Source: Stieleria sp. JC731
GTDB lineage: Bacteria > Planctomycetota > Planctomycetia > Pirellulales > Pirellulaceae
Length of the DNA: 64,000 nucleotides
Reading direction: 5' to 3'
Assembly (NCBI RefSeq): GCF_020966635.1
Contig: NZ_JAJKFQ010000001.1
Location: forward strand, 124,001 to 188,000
This document shows positions 9,327 through 18,388 of this stretch, piece after piece. Positions within the stretch are counted from its first letter, which is position 1. The number at the start of each line of letters is the position of its first letter. The notes beneath the pieces were generated by a model, which saw only the letters and a list, made by a program, of their open reading frames with translations, was not told the origin of the DNA and did not search any database. The translations under genes and the position numbers were made by a program.

Positions 9327-12300
9327 ATGAGCCATTCACGAAAACGCCCAGTCCGTCGCCGCACCCGCCGTGGGATGCTGCTCGAATCCCTCGAAAAACG
9401 TATGGTGATGGATGCCAGTTTGTCTGGATTCGTCTTCATCGATAGCGACGGTGATGGCGTGCATGGCAGTGGTGAAGATGGTTTGCCAGGTGTCGAGATC
9501 ACTCTTTCGGGAACAACAACTGGCGGCGAGCAAGTCGAACAATCTTTGCTGACCGGCAATGACGGCTCGTATCAATTTGATGAGCTTTCGGCGGGCACCT
9601 ATCGCATTTCCCAACGACAGCCCGAAGCGACGGTTGATGGGCAAGAGTCGAGCGATCATTCGGGTGCAGTTGTTGGCAGCGATCAGGTGTCCAACTTGGT
9701 GGTTTCGGCTAATCAGAACGTTGCCAACGTGAACTTCGCAGAACGTGCGTTAAAACCCGGCTACGTCAACATGGCTTGGTTTTTAGCATCAACACCTTCG
9801 CAAGCGACCATGCTGCGAGAGAGTGTTGCCAAAGGCGAAGCTCTTGCGGGCAACCAGCAGCTGGCGGATGCGATTCGCAGCGGTGCAGCGGAAGCTCCTC
9901 CAACAACAACGGATCCGAATCCCAACCAGAATGACACACCCACGGTAGCCGCTGATGCTTATACCGTTGCAGAGAATCAAACGCTAACTGTTAGCGCGTC
10001 CAATGGCGTTTTGAAAAATGATTCAGACGCCGATGGGGATTCGTTGTCAGCGTCCGTCGTTTCGGCACCGGGCAACGGCACGTTGACTTTGGCAACCAAT
10101 GGTTCGTTTACATATGTACCAGATGCTGATTTCTTCGGCACCGATACGTTTACCTATCGAGTGAACGATGGGACTGTGAATTCGTCCACGGCAACGGTGA
10201 CGATCACCGTTACCGAAGAAGTCACCAGCCAGAACGAGTTTACGGTTGACGAAAATGCCGCGACCGGCACCTTCGTTGGGCAAGTCGAAGCGTCAAGCAG
10301 TCTTGGAAGCGAGGTCGTCTTTGAAGTTGCCGATTCATCCGTCGCATCACAGTTGCGATTGCTTCCCGATGATCACTACACAGGTGAAGGTGACGCGGCG
10401 GCGCTACTGATCGAGTACTTCGATCTGTCATGCCCCCATTGTGCCGACATCCACGCGGTTCTGAAGCAGCTGCAAACGAGTTTCTCGAGTGATCTATTGG
10501 TGGTGCGACGCCATCTAGTTCTTGAGAACAACGGCACTCCGATCTTTCCAAACAGCGAAGCCGCTGCAATTGCTGCTGAGGCAGCCGGGCGACAAGGTAA
10601 GTTCGATGGGATGGTCGACTTGTTGTTGACTAACCAGGACGACTGGCGAAGCGCAGCGAGTCCGGCAACGTTGTTCAACAGCTATGCTCAGCAATTGCAG
10701 TTGGACATGAATCAGTTCGCAACCGATCAGCAGGACCAAGCGATTGTCGATCGAATTGATCGAGACCGCGCATCTGCAGCAGACTTGGGGCTTAGCTCCA
10801 CGCCGTCGTTCTTCTTGAACGGATCTGCGATTTCCAACCCCGAAACATTGTCGGCATTCACGACGGTCATCCAGACCGAGGTTGATAGTTCTGACCGAGT
10901 CTTCGCACTTGACCGACTTACCGGCGACATTAAAGTCGCCGATCCGGATTCACTGGATTTTGAAACGACGCCGACGTTTGAATTCACTGTCAATGCGACA
11001 GGCAGTGGATCCGAATCGATCGATGTGACGGTAGATTTGTTTGACGCCAACGAGATCGCGCCTGTCGCTCAAAACGATTCTTATACCGCCGTTGCTGGCA
11101 CTGAACTGGTGGTGAATGCGGCGGACGGTGTTTTGGCGAACGATACCGATGCTGACAGCCAGACACTGTACGCAACGCTGATCACCACTCCAGGAAATGG
11201 GGCAGTTACATTAAACGAAGACGGTTCGTTTACTTACGTTCCTGACAGCGGGTTTACAGGGACGGATACATTCACCTATCGGGCTGATGATGGGAATTTC
11301 CCGACGGCCGATGTCACCGTCACCATCAGCGTTGGTGATGCTCCTGTGGCGACAGCCGACGCATATTCGGTGGGCGAAGATCAGACGTTGACTGTCAACG
11401 CAGCGAACGGGGTGCTGGCCAACGATACCGATCCAGACTCCGGAACACTGACAGCACAAGTCGCAAGCGGTCCTAGTCATGGCTCGCTGACACTGAATTC
11501 CGATGGCTCATTTACCTATGTTCCTGAAGCGGACTTCAGTGGCGATGATAGTTTCACCTATCAAGCTAGCGACGGAAGCGGCTTCTCAAGTCCCGTAACG
11601 GTCGCGATCACCGTCACAGATCAAAACACGTTCAGCATCAACGAAAATTCGAATGCGGGTGTCCTGGTCGGCACCATCGATCCAGAAAGCGAGTTAGGCG
11701 ATACCGTGATCTTCGAAGTCGATGATCCAAACATGCCTGCCGAATTACGTTTGGGTGCAGTGGATCACTTACATGGCGATGCCGCGGCGCCGGTTGTCTT
11801 GATCGAATACCTGGATTTGTCATGTCCACACTGTGCAGATGCGCATGCGGCCCTAAAGCAACTGGAGACCGAGTTTGCCGGTGAGCTTTTAGTTGTTCGA
11901 CGTCACCTGCTGTTGTTCAATTCGAGCACCAACAGTTTTGTGTTCCCGAACAGTGAAGAGGCCGCATTTGTCGCTGAAGCGGCTGCACGTCAAGGCAAGT
12001 TCGATGAGATGGTCGATCTGTTATTCACAAACCAAGATGATTGGCGAGCACTGGCGGATCCGACTTCGGTGTTCAACGGATACGCTCAGCAATTAGGGCT
12101 CGATCTGACTCAGTTCGCCAGCGATCAACAAGATGCGAACCTTGAAGCGAGAATTGTTCGCGATCGAACTTCGGCATCAAACTTGGGACTGACCTCGACG
12201 CCTTCGTTCTTTTTGAATGGCCAGTCGATTTCGAATCCTGAAACGGTCCAGGGTTTCCGTTCAGTAATTCAGGCGGAACTTAACGCGGTCGATGAAGTTT

Positions 12301-12455
12301 TCTCACTCGATCGACTGACGGGTGAAATCTTTGTCGCTGATCCGGCCGAGCTTGATTTCGAAGTCAATCCATCGTTTGCGTTGGATATCACTGCTAGGGG
12401 AACTTCAACAGAAGCGATCGACGTAGTGATCGAACTGCTGGATGTTGCTGAGTAA
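9327..12455 (+). CDS. Exported surface protein: SdrD-B-like, cadherin-like repeats with two inserted DsbA-like domains
   Basis: This 1042-aa protein starts with an Arg-rich stretch and LESLEKRMVMDA (residues about 19-30), resembling the export/anchor motif of large planctomycete surface proteins. Residues about 31-135 form an SdrD-B-like domain (FIDSDGDGVHGSGEDGLPGV). VCBS/cadherin-like repeats follow, three of them with GVL.NDTDAD and GSFTYVPD patterns. Two longer units begin as cadherin repeats (NEFTVDENAATGTFVGQVEA), are interrupted by a DsbA-like fold, then finish as cadherin repeats (FALDRLTGDIKVADP). The inserts carry CPHC at residues 369-372 and 833-836 and cis-Pro loops TPSFFLNG near 492 and 957. 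These are the only cysteines I can find in the protein. Thiol-disulfide oxidoreductase activity at the cell surface is inferred. The gene is alone on its strand. Confidence 0.82.
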   Translation: MSHSRKRPVRRRTRRGMLLESLEKRMVMDASLSGFVFIDSDGDGVHGSGEDGLPGVEITLSGTTTGGEQVEQSLLTGNDGSYQFDELSAGTYRISQRQPEATVDGQESSDHSGAVVGSDQVSNLVVSANQNVANVNFAERALKPGYVNMAWFLASTPSQATMLRESVAKGEALAGNQQLADAIRSGAAEAPPTTTDPNPNQNDTPTVAADAYTVAENQTLTVSASNGVLKNDSDADGDSLSASVVSAPGNGTLTLATNGSFTYVPDADFFGTDTFTYRVNDGTVNSSTATVTITVTEEVTSQNEFTVDENAATGTFVGQVEASSSLGSEVVFEVADSSVASQLRLLPDDHYTGEGDAAALLIEYFDLSCPHCADIHAVLKQLQTSFSSDLLVVRRHLVLENNGTPIFPNSEAAAIAAEAAGRQGKFDGMVDLLLTNQDDWRSAASPATLFNSYAQQLQLDMNQFATDQQDQAIVDRIDRDRASAADLGLSSTPSFFLNGSAISNPETLSAFTTVIQTEVDSSDRVFALDRLTGDIKVADPDSLDFETTPTFEFTVNATGSGSESIDVTVDLFDANEIAPVAQNDSYTAVAGTELVVNAADGVLANDTDADSQTLYATLITTPGNGAVTLNEDGSFTYVPDSGFTGTDTFTYRADDGNFPTADVTVTISVGDAPVATADAYSVGEDQTLTVNAANGVLANDTDPDSGTLTAQVASGPSHGSLTLNSDGSFTYVPEADFSGDDSFTYQASDGSGFSSPVTVAITVTDQNTFSINENSNAGVLVGTIDPESELGDTVIFEVDDPNMPAELRLGAVDHLHGDAAAPVVLIEYLDLSCPHCADAHAALKQLETEFAGELLVVRRHLLLFNSSTNSFVFPNSEEAAFVAEAAARQGKFDEMVDLLFTNQDDWRALADPTSVFNGYAQQLGLDLTQFASDQQDANLEARIVRDRTSASNLGLTSTPSFFLNGQSISNPETVQGFRSVIQAELNAVDEVFSLDRLTGEIFVADPAELDFEVNPSFALDITARGTSTEAIDVVIELLDVAE

Positions 12456-12464
12456 CGATCGAAG

Positions 12465-13013
12465 CTAGAACAGTTCAATACTGCCTTCTTCTGAGGTTGC
12501 GATCGCATTGCCGCGTTCCCAGCACAAATCTGGGTCAACTTCGGGCTTGAAAACTGCCCAGACATAGCCCGCTGGGGTTTTGATTTCTAACGTCGATGAT
12601 CCGTCGCCGCATGCGATGCACTTCTGCTGAACGCCTTCGGATGCGATCGGGATGCCAAGTTGTGAGTCCACGCCGTATTCGAGCAGATGGTTTTTAAATC
12701 GGCCGAACAGTTGGTTGGCAAGTTCGCCGATCCAATCGACCGGATCATTGGCGCCACCGTCGCACAGTCCTCGAACCGTTTTGATGGGAGAAACAAGGCA
12801 GATAAAGTATCGGACGCCTTCTCCAACAAGTTCGATGGTTGACGAGGCCAAGTCGAATTCCAATTGGCACTCTTCTGATAGCTCCGAAGATTGCAGCCCT
12901 TCCTCACCAACGAGCAAGCGAATATCCACTTCGCCGTTGGTGTAGTGTTCGAAAAGGCTGGTTAGTGACTGAGTCAAGCCTTCGAGACAGATATCTTGTG
13001 CGAGTTCACTCAT
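12465..13013 (-). CDS. CheX-like protein (CheC/CheX/FliY phosphatase fold), paralogue 1
   Basis: This 182-aa cytoplasmic protein shows the central CheC/CheX/FliY helix motif in DWIGELANQLFGRFKN, with Glu97 and Asn100 at the positions used by these phosphatases to dephosphorylate CheY-type receivers. The flanking pattern YGVDSQLGIPIASEGV also fits CheX. A second copy with the same framework lies at 41152-41706. No chemotaxis gene is nearby, so its target receiver is unknown. A clear Shine-Dalgarno (gaggtgagg) lies about 5 bases upstream of the ATG. The 3' end is only 9 bp from the convergent surface-protein gene. Both paralogues end in LF. The phosphatase function is inferred from family and motif only. 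Confidence 0.65.
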   Translation of the reverse strand: MSELAQDICLEGLTQSLTSLFEHYTNGEVDIRLLVGEEGLQSSELSEECQLEFDLASSTIELVGEGVRYFICLVSPIKTVRGLCDGGANDPVDWIGELANQLFGRFKNHLLEYGVDSQLGIPIASEGVQQKCIACGDGSSTLEIKTPAGYVWAVFKPEVDPDLCWERGNAIATSEEGSIELF

Positions 13014-13416
13014 GTCGCCTCACCTCTCTGGTGACACTTGGTAGTTTTGTAAGTTGCCACATCGTGACAATTGGGGAATTCCATTACGGCGGATTGCAGT
13101 CAGGTTTTCGAGGGTCAACCGAGGGTGATCCCGGTGACTGCCGTCCCTTCGCAATGTCGCGCGTTACGAACGTGTGTCCGTTCCTTGGGCTGAACCTGTG
13201 CTCGAAAGCGCCGCACTTATCTAAAACAGTGCGATTTCGCTCACATTTTCGGCCTTGTACGTGGCCAATCGCCTTGATTCATGCCACCAGATAGTACCCC
13301 CAGGGTTGAGGGGCGGTGGAGCGATTGATTTGATTGAGTAGAAACCATCATCCGAAAGGGATTTCTCCCCCGGTGACTGGTGCTGAGAGGACGCTAACAC
13401 CTGAACAGATCAGGTA
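13014..13416. other. Intergenic region, 403 bp, no gene recognised
   Basis: The region is upstream of the CheX-like gene and downstream of the DUF1444 gene, both on the minus strand. The only structure I see is a short hairpin at 13399-13415 (acctga/tcaggt), just past the DUF1444 stop. Open frames across it are shadows with no family resemblance. The CheX-like promoter should lie here, but I cannot place it. Confidence 0.5.
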
Positions 13417-14199
13417 TTAAGTAAGCTCAATTTTATCGCTCGTGATACGCAGTATACGTTCGCTCAGCGGATGGCTTTGACGCTTTGCATCGAGTGCGAC
13501 CGTTTCGGAAAGTTGCGAATGAACTTGAGGATCGGTATCGGTAGGCCAAGCAATTAAGAAGTCACGATTGGGAATCGCTGCAAAGACTTCGCCGTTGGTT
13601 TCACCAGTCAGTTCCAGAATGATTTGTTGACGAATCTCTGGTATCAAGATTCGGGCCGCATCGTACCCATCGCCCGTTTGGATTGCTGCAAGTCGCACAT
13701 CACCTGGCATCACAGCCATAGGAAGCTGTGGCATTGAGGCGACGATATTTTGTTTTCCGATTTCGATCGCATCGATCGCGGTTTGCTTCCAACGATCGAG
13801 ATCTGCTTGACGAATGTAGGCATATCCGCCATCGCTATCGATTACCAAGCTTGAATGCACATCATCGGCAAAAGGAAACGTGATCGCGTTGGCGATGTTG
13901 GTCAGTTTTGCACTTACCAATTGGACCCGCAGACGCGTTCGGGCGTCGTCCCATTGCTCAGGGATCGCTTCGGTCGAACTGGATAGCATCCGCAGGATCT
14001 GCGTGAATTTGTCACGAATCGCTTCGTCAAACTTGTCTTCGGTGAAAACGCCCTGTTGAAACTGAGCTAGCAGATTGGACATCCCAAACGTGACCGACCC
14101 ATCGGTAATGACACCGGGCTCGTCACCGAGTTTGAACCCTTGAGACGGGAATTCTCGTTGCAGTACCGATAAGACACGTTCGGTAAACTGTTCAATCAT
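13417..14199 (-). CDS. DUF1444 (YtpQ-like) family protein
   Basis: This 260-aa predicted cytoplasmic protein has unknown function. I chose the ATG at 14199 (MIEQFTERV); the frame also opens at a GTG at 14214. It matches the DUF1444 layout of B. subtilis YtpQ from memory: an N-terminal amphipathic part ending near SQGFKLGDEPGVITDGSVTF, the central segment SSLVIDSDGGYAYIRQADL, and the signature GDGYDAARIL followed by a C-terminal part with EVFAAIPNRDFLIAWP. There is no signal peptide or membrane segment. It is transcribed toward the CheX-like gene but separated from it by 403 bp, so co-transcription is uncertain. Confidence 0.7.
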   Translation of the reverse strand: MIEQFTERVLSVLQREFPSQGFKLGDEPGVITDGSVTFGMSNLLAQFQQGVFTEDKFDEAIRDKFTQILRMLSSSTEAIPEQWDDARTRLRVQLVSAKLTNIANAITFPFADDVHSSLVIDSDGGYAYIRQADLDRWKQTAIDAIEIGKQNIVASMPQLPMAVMPGDVRLAAIQTGDGYDAARILIPEIRQQIILELTGETNGEVFAAIPNRDFLIAWPTDTDPQVHSQLSETVALDAKRQSHPLSERILRITSDKIELT

Positions 14200-14214
14200 C
14201 AGGCGTCCAAACAC

Positions 14215-14568
14215 CGCGAATTGGGGAAGTCAATGGAGAACGAAAGGTTCTGTCTGGCATCACATCACCCAAACGTATTTTCGCGAGACCGAAATTGGCA
14301 AACAATTATGAAAGTCAGCCGATACGGGATTTCAGTGATTGCCCATCGTTTCTGTTCGGTGTTTGCGGGAGCCTTTCCGACAGAACCCGACCTTTAGCCT
14401 ACTCGTCGACCGTATTGGTCGCAACGCGACTGCAATGTTTGATAACAGGCTTGAGAGTATTCACCGCCCCGTTGGCTTGTCCCGCTAACGCCAAAATTTG
14501 CATGCCTGGAACGGCTCTGCGATGATGTCGCGAAGGCTTTTTGCATGCGACGCCACTTGGAGATGGAC
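14215..14568. other. Divergent intergenic region, about 350 bp
   Basis: The region lies between the DUF1444 gene (minus) and the CehA-like gene (plus) and should hold both promoters. No convincing gene is present: the short frame at 14295-14525 has no recognisable features. A Shine-Dalgarno-like ggag at 14559-14562 belongs to the CehA-like gene. Confidence 0.4.
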
Positions 14569-16995
14569 ATGTTTCGGCAATCATCGGTTTCATCGGTGCT
14601 CTCTCGGTCAATGCTGATCGTTTGTGCGTTGGCGGTGTTGAGAGGACCGGTTTGGGCACAGCCAGCCTCGGAGGTGAATGTCCCGGAGCCGATCATCGGT
14701 ACCGTTGATCGTCAGCCTTTCGAAGCAGGCGTCAAAAGACTTGTGCAGGCACTGGAGATTGCCGGCAGTCCGCTTTCGAGAGCTGATAAAAAGAAGCTTG
14801 ATGAGCTTTGGCATAGCGAAGACAACACCAAAGTCGTTCGCGAAACGCAGGAGCTACTAGACAGAAAATGTTTGGCCATTGTGTCAATCAATCCCGAGAG
14901 TCGCGTCAAGGTCGCAGCAGGTCCGGTTGCAGCGGTCTTGGACCAAGGCGGATGGACAAATCTGCTAATCAAGGTCGTCAATGAAGCCGGGGTGACAGCA
15001 CCGCTGGTCTGTACCAGCCCGCAAGCGGCGCCGATGGTTCGGCGCAGCAGTTCCGCCGCCGAACCACAGCTATCAATCACGCCTGCTGATGCACAACGGC
15101 GTTGGCTTGATATCGCGATGTATAACTCTCAACCGCTGCAGCCCAGGCTAAGTGGCTTGGGGATCGAGTACCGAATCGTTCAGCTATACAGTCGCGATTC
15201 CGGAAAACGTGAAGCGACTCTGGCGATGGACGTCGGGCAGGGAACACAAGACTTAGGGTTTCGCAATGAATTTTCGGTTCTTTTCGATTGCCGACCGTCA
15301 GTTCCCGTTCGGCTGACAATTCATGACCACGATGGGAAGCCAACCACATGTAGTTTGTTGGTAACGGACCAATACGGTCGTGTTTACCCCAATCCGTCGC
15401 GACGGCTTGCGCCTGATTTCTTTTTTCACAGTCAGGTCTATCGATCCTCAGGCGAACAGGTAAATCTTGCGCCGGGGACTTATCAAGTCACAGCCTATCG
15501 AGGACCGGAATATCTGGAGACGAAGCAACAGCTACACGTCGAAGCTGGTAAATCCGCCGAACTGAAAATTGATCTCAAACGCTGGATCCATATGGCCGAA
15601 CAAGGTTGGTTTTCGGGCGATCACCATGTTCACGCGGCGGGGTGTGCACACTACGAAAATCCTAGCCAAGGCGTCCAACCGGAGGACATGATGAGGCACC
15701 TCGTCGGCGAAGATTTGAACGTCGGCTGTGTTCTCAGTTGGGGGCCGTGTTGGTATTTCCAGAAGCAGTTCTTCGAAGGCAGCGTTTCAAAGCTATCGCG
15801 TCCGGGATACCTGATGCGATACGACGTCGAAGTCAGTGGATTCCCTTCCTCGCATGCCGGGCACTTGTGTTTGTTGCAGCTTCGCGAAGATGACTATCCG
15901 GGCACAGATCGCATCGAGCAATGGCCCTCATGGACATTGCCCGTTCTGCGTTGGGGGAAGGAGCAGGGCGGTGTTGTCGGTTACAGCCACAGCGGATGGG
16001 GTTTGGCACTGCCGGACTACCTTCCCGATGGGACACGGGGAAGTGTGCCTCGGAAATGGGGCGGTAACGTTGGCCGGGGCCGTTCCGCTGATCAGTTGCC
16101 TGACTATGCGATGCCACCGTTCGATGGAATCGGCGCGAATGAATACATCGTTACCGCCGCACATGACGTTTGTGATTTTATCAGTGCCGTCGATACACCA
16201 GCGATCTGGGAATTGAATATCTGGTATCACGTGCTGAACAGCGGATTCAGAACTCGCATTAGTGGCGAGACAGACTTTCCGTGTATCTATGGCGAACGCG
16301 TCGGACTGGGACGCAGCTATGTGCAGGTTCCCGGTGTCACTGATGCATCGCAGTTGAACTACGAACAGTGGGTGCAGGGACTGAAAGCGGGACGCAGCTA
16401 TGTTGGTGATGGGATGTGTCACTTGCTGTCGTTTTCAGTCGGCGATACAGATTTGGGCGATGGCGGCGACTCGAAATCCAGTTCAAGCGAACTGCGTCTA
16501 TCGCGACCGGGGATCCATCCCGTCCGTTGCCAAGTTGCCGCGTTGTTGCCCGCCAAGCAAGACGACCGTGGGCGAGCGATCGCACAGCGGCGATTGGATG
16601 AAAAACCCTATTGGCATCTCGAGAGGGCGCGGCAAGGTGATAGCCGCAAAGTCCCCGTCGAATTGATTGCCGGTGGAAATGTCGTCGGAACGCAAATGAT
16701 CGAGGCTGATGGCAAACCGGTTGATTTGCAATTCAATGTCGAGATTGATTCATCGACGTGGTTCGCCGTGCGGGTGTTGCCATCAATGCACAGCAACCCG
16801 ATTTTCGTCACTGTCGATGATAAACCGATTCGCGTTAGCCGCCGCAGTGCGTTGTGGTGCCGCGATGCTGTGGACGTCTGCTGGTCACAGAAACGAAACA
16901 ACATTCGTCCTGATGAATTGGATGCGGCGAAGCAGGCATACGACGAAGCCAAAGCGATCTATGCTCAGCGTGCCGAGGAGGCAGCAGGCAACTAG
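14569..16995 (+). CDS. CehA/McbA-type exported metallohydrolase (PHP-like)
   Basis: This 808-aa protein is predicted to hydrolyse an ester or phosphoester with bound metals. I chose the ATG at 14569 because ggag lies 6 nt upstream and the product starts directly with a signal peptide (SMLIVCALAVLRGPVWAQ). Earlier in-frame ATGs are at 14545 and 14563. Residues about 30-330 are a beta-rich region. The PHP-like core begins near 345 with WFSGDHHVHAAGC (metal-binding H-x-H), then VGCVLSWGP, VVGYSHSGWG and DFPCIYGERVGLGRSYV, all typical of the CehA/McbA group. The C-terminus is Ala/Glu-rich and helical. The natural substrate is unknown; carbaryl hydrolysis is known only for the named family members. 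Confidence 0.72.
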   Translation: MFRQSSVSSVLSRSMLIVCALAVLRGPVWAQPASEVNVPEPIIGTVDRQPFEAGVKRLVQALEIAGSPLSRADKKKLDELWHSEDNTKVVRETQELLDRKCLAIVSINPESRVKVAAGPVAAVLDQGGWTNLLIKVVNEAGVTAPLVCTSPQAAPMVRRSSSAAEPQLSITPADAQRRWLDIAMYNSQPLQPRLSGLGIEYRIVQLYSRDSGKREATLAMDVGQGTQDLGFRNEFSVLFDCRPSVPVRLTIHDHDGKPTTCSLLVTDQYGRVYPNPSRRLAPDFFFHSQVYRSSGEQVNLAPGTYQVTAYRGPEYLETKQQLHVEAGKSAELKIDLKRWIHMAEQGWFSGDHHVHAAGCAHYENPSQGVQPEDMMRHLVGEDLNVGCVLSWGPCWYFQKQFFEGSVSKLSRPGYLMRYDVEVSGFPSSHAGHLCLLQLREDDYPGTDRIEQWPSWTLPVLRWGKEQGGVVGYSHSGWGLALPDYLPDGTRGSVPRKWGGNVGRGRSADQLPDYAMPPFDGIGANEYIVTAAHDVCDFISAVDTPAIWELNIWYHVLNSGFRTRISGETDFPCIYGERVGLGRSYVQVPGVTDASQLNYEQWVQGLKAGRSYVGDGMCHLLSFSVGDTDLGDGGDSKSSSSELRLSRPGIHPVRCQVAALLPAKQDDRGRAIAQRRLDEKPYWHLERARQGDSRKVPVELIAGGNVVGTQMIEADGKPVDLQFNVEIDSSTWFAVRVLPSMHSNPIFVTVDDKPIRVSRRSALWCRDAVDVCWSQKRNNIRPDELDAAKQAYDEAKAIYAQRAEEAAGN

Positions 16996-17023
16996 ATATT
17001 GGTCGTCTTAATAGGTCAGAGCT

Positions 17024-18388
17024 TTACTGGTCGGCGCGGATTTGTCGGCGACGAAACCATCGTCGCCGCGGTGGAGGGCTTGCCTGATGACCTGGCTGAG
17101 AGTTCAGCTGAGCCGAGTTCAAGCTCTCGACTTGGGATTTGAGATGCTCAATGACTTCCAAGCGTTTAGCCGCTTCGTTTTGAGCTGACAGCAGGAGTGG
17201 TAGAACACTCGCCGACATCGGTTTGCGGTCACACTGCATTGTCGATTCAAACAATCGCACCAAATCGCGTCCAAAGTCCTGCAGTCGCTCCGTGGAGGCT
17301 TCGATCGCGTGGCGTTCCGATTCCGGTGAATAACCGGTCGGTGCATCTTGGAAACGTACCTTGATTAAATCTGCAAGCCGATCCGCATCATGAGGCTCGA
17401 AGATATCGTCCGGTGACGTTGTCTGTTCGCGGTGAACGGGTATATCAGAAAGTAGAACCGTTTTCCCAAGTGAGCGTGCTTCTTCGACAGAAGTGCTCCA
17501 GCCTTCGAAGAGTGATGGTTGGATAACAAACGTCGAATTCCGATAGAGCTGCCATTGCTGCTCGCGTGGCACCATTCCAAGGATACGAATGCGGTCGGCA
17601 AGCCGATTCGATTCGATCAGCTGCTCTAGGCTAGGGAAGTGTTCTGGATTTCGTCCGTCAACCCTCGCGCCGGAGCAGACCAACAAAGGTGCTTTCGATT
17701 CTTGGTGCAGTCGCGCCCAGGCTTCAAAAACGACACGATGGTTCTTGTGCTGCCAGAACTGGTATGGCAGATAAACGTAGGGTTCATCGATTTGCAGTTC
17801 ATGCATCACCGAATCCGGTGTGCCCGAGATGGCCGATGCGGGCGGATGGGTACGAAAACGCAGAATGAAAGTTCGATCTTCCACTTCGGGAAAGAAACGA
17901 AGCATGTCAGTCTGCACTGCCGCACTGCTGCACACAATTCGGTCGCAAGTCGCAGACAAAAAAGAAAACAGTTCGTCTCGATGCCGCAATTCGGCTGCGG
18001 AAAAAAACTCGGGGTAATGTTTGTGTTGTAAATCTGTAATCCAACCGACGCACTTGCCATCAAACGGGACAGCAGGCGGCGTGATCGCAGGAAAAAGTAG
18101 ATCACAGTGTTCGTCGTTGACGCGACGGGCCAATTCATCGCGACGCGAAAGGTCCAGCAACAGTTCGTCTTCGATCAGGTGAATGCGGAACCAAGATGAA
18201 TCGGAAAAGGCCGCTCCGGCGAGTAGCTTTTCACGTAGGCTTGTGGGGACGAACGCGACGACTTCGGGCACGCTGTCGTTGGGCAGGCTTGCCAATCCTT
18301 CCAAACAGTTGCGGACATAGTGAAGTCCTGCAACCCATCCTGCCCATTGTCGAATACTATCCTGCAGAAGCCAGAATGCGATCCGCAT
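17024..18388 (-). CDS. Glycosyltransferase, GT4-like (GT-B fold)
   Basis: This 454-aa cytoplasmic or membrane-associated glycosyltransferase uses a nucleotide sugar. The C-terminal Rossmann half has YVYLPYQFWQHKNHRVVFEAW (about 205-225) and the donor-binding motif PSLFEGWSTSVEEARSLGK (about 290) with its two Glu residues. The tail contains a short helical segment (EVIEHLKSQVESL) and ends in basic residues. Its ATG (18388) has ggag 7 nt upstream and lies inside the end of the epimerase gene, overlapping it by 32 bp. The three minus-strand genes from 20130 to 17024 therefore look like one operon for a small glycan pathway. Confidence 0.82.
   Translation of the reverse strand: MRIAFWLLQDSIRQWAGWVAGLHYVRNCLEGLASLPNDSVPEVVAFVPTSLREKLLAGAAFSDSSWFRIHLIEDELLLDLSRRDELARRVNDEHCDLLFPAITPPAVPFDGKCVGWITDLQHKHYPEFFSAAELRHRDELFSFLSATCDRIVCSSAAVQTDMLRFFPEVEDRTFILRFRTHPPASAISGTPDSVMHELQIDEPYVYLPYQFWQHKNHRVVFEAWARLHQESKAPLLVCSGARVDGRNPEHFPSLEQLIESNRLADRIRILGMVPREQQWQLYRNSTFVIQPSLFEGWSTSVEEARSLGKTVLLSDIPVHREQTTSPDDIFEPHDADRLADLIKVRFQDAPTGYSPESERHAIEASTERLQDFGRDLVRLFESTMQCDRKPMSASVLPLLLSAQNEAAKRLEVIEHLKSQVESLNSAQLNSQPGHQASPPPRRRWFRRRQIRADQ

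Noticed and set aside
13295-13416. Insertion-sequence remnant between the CheX-like and DUF1444 genes
   Set aside because: I found no terminal repeats, target duplication or transposase fragment.
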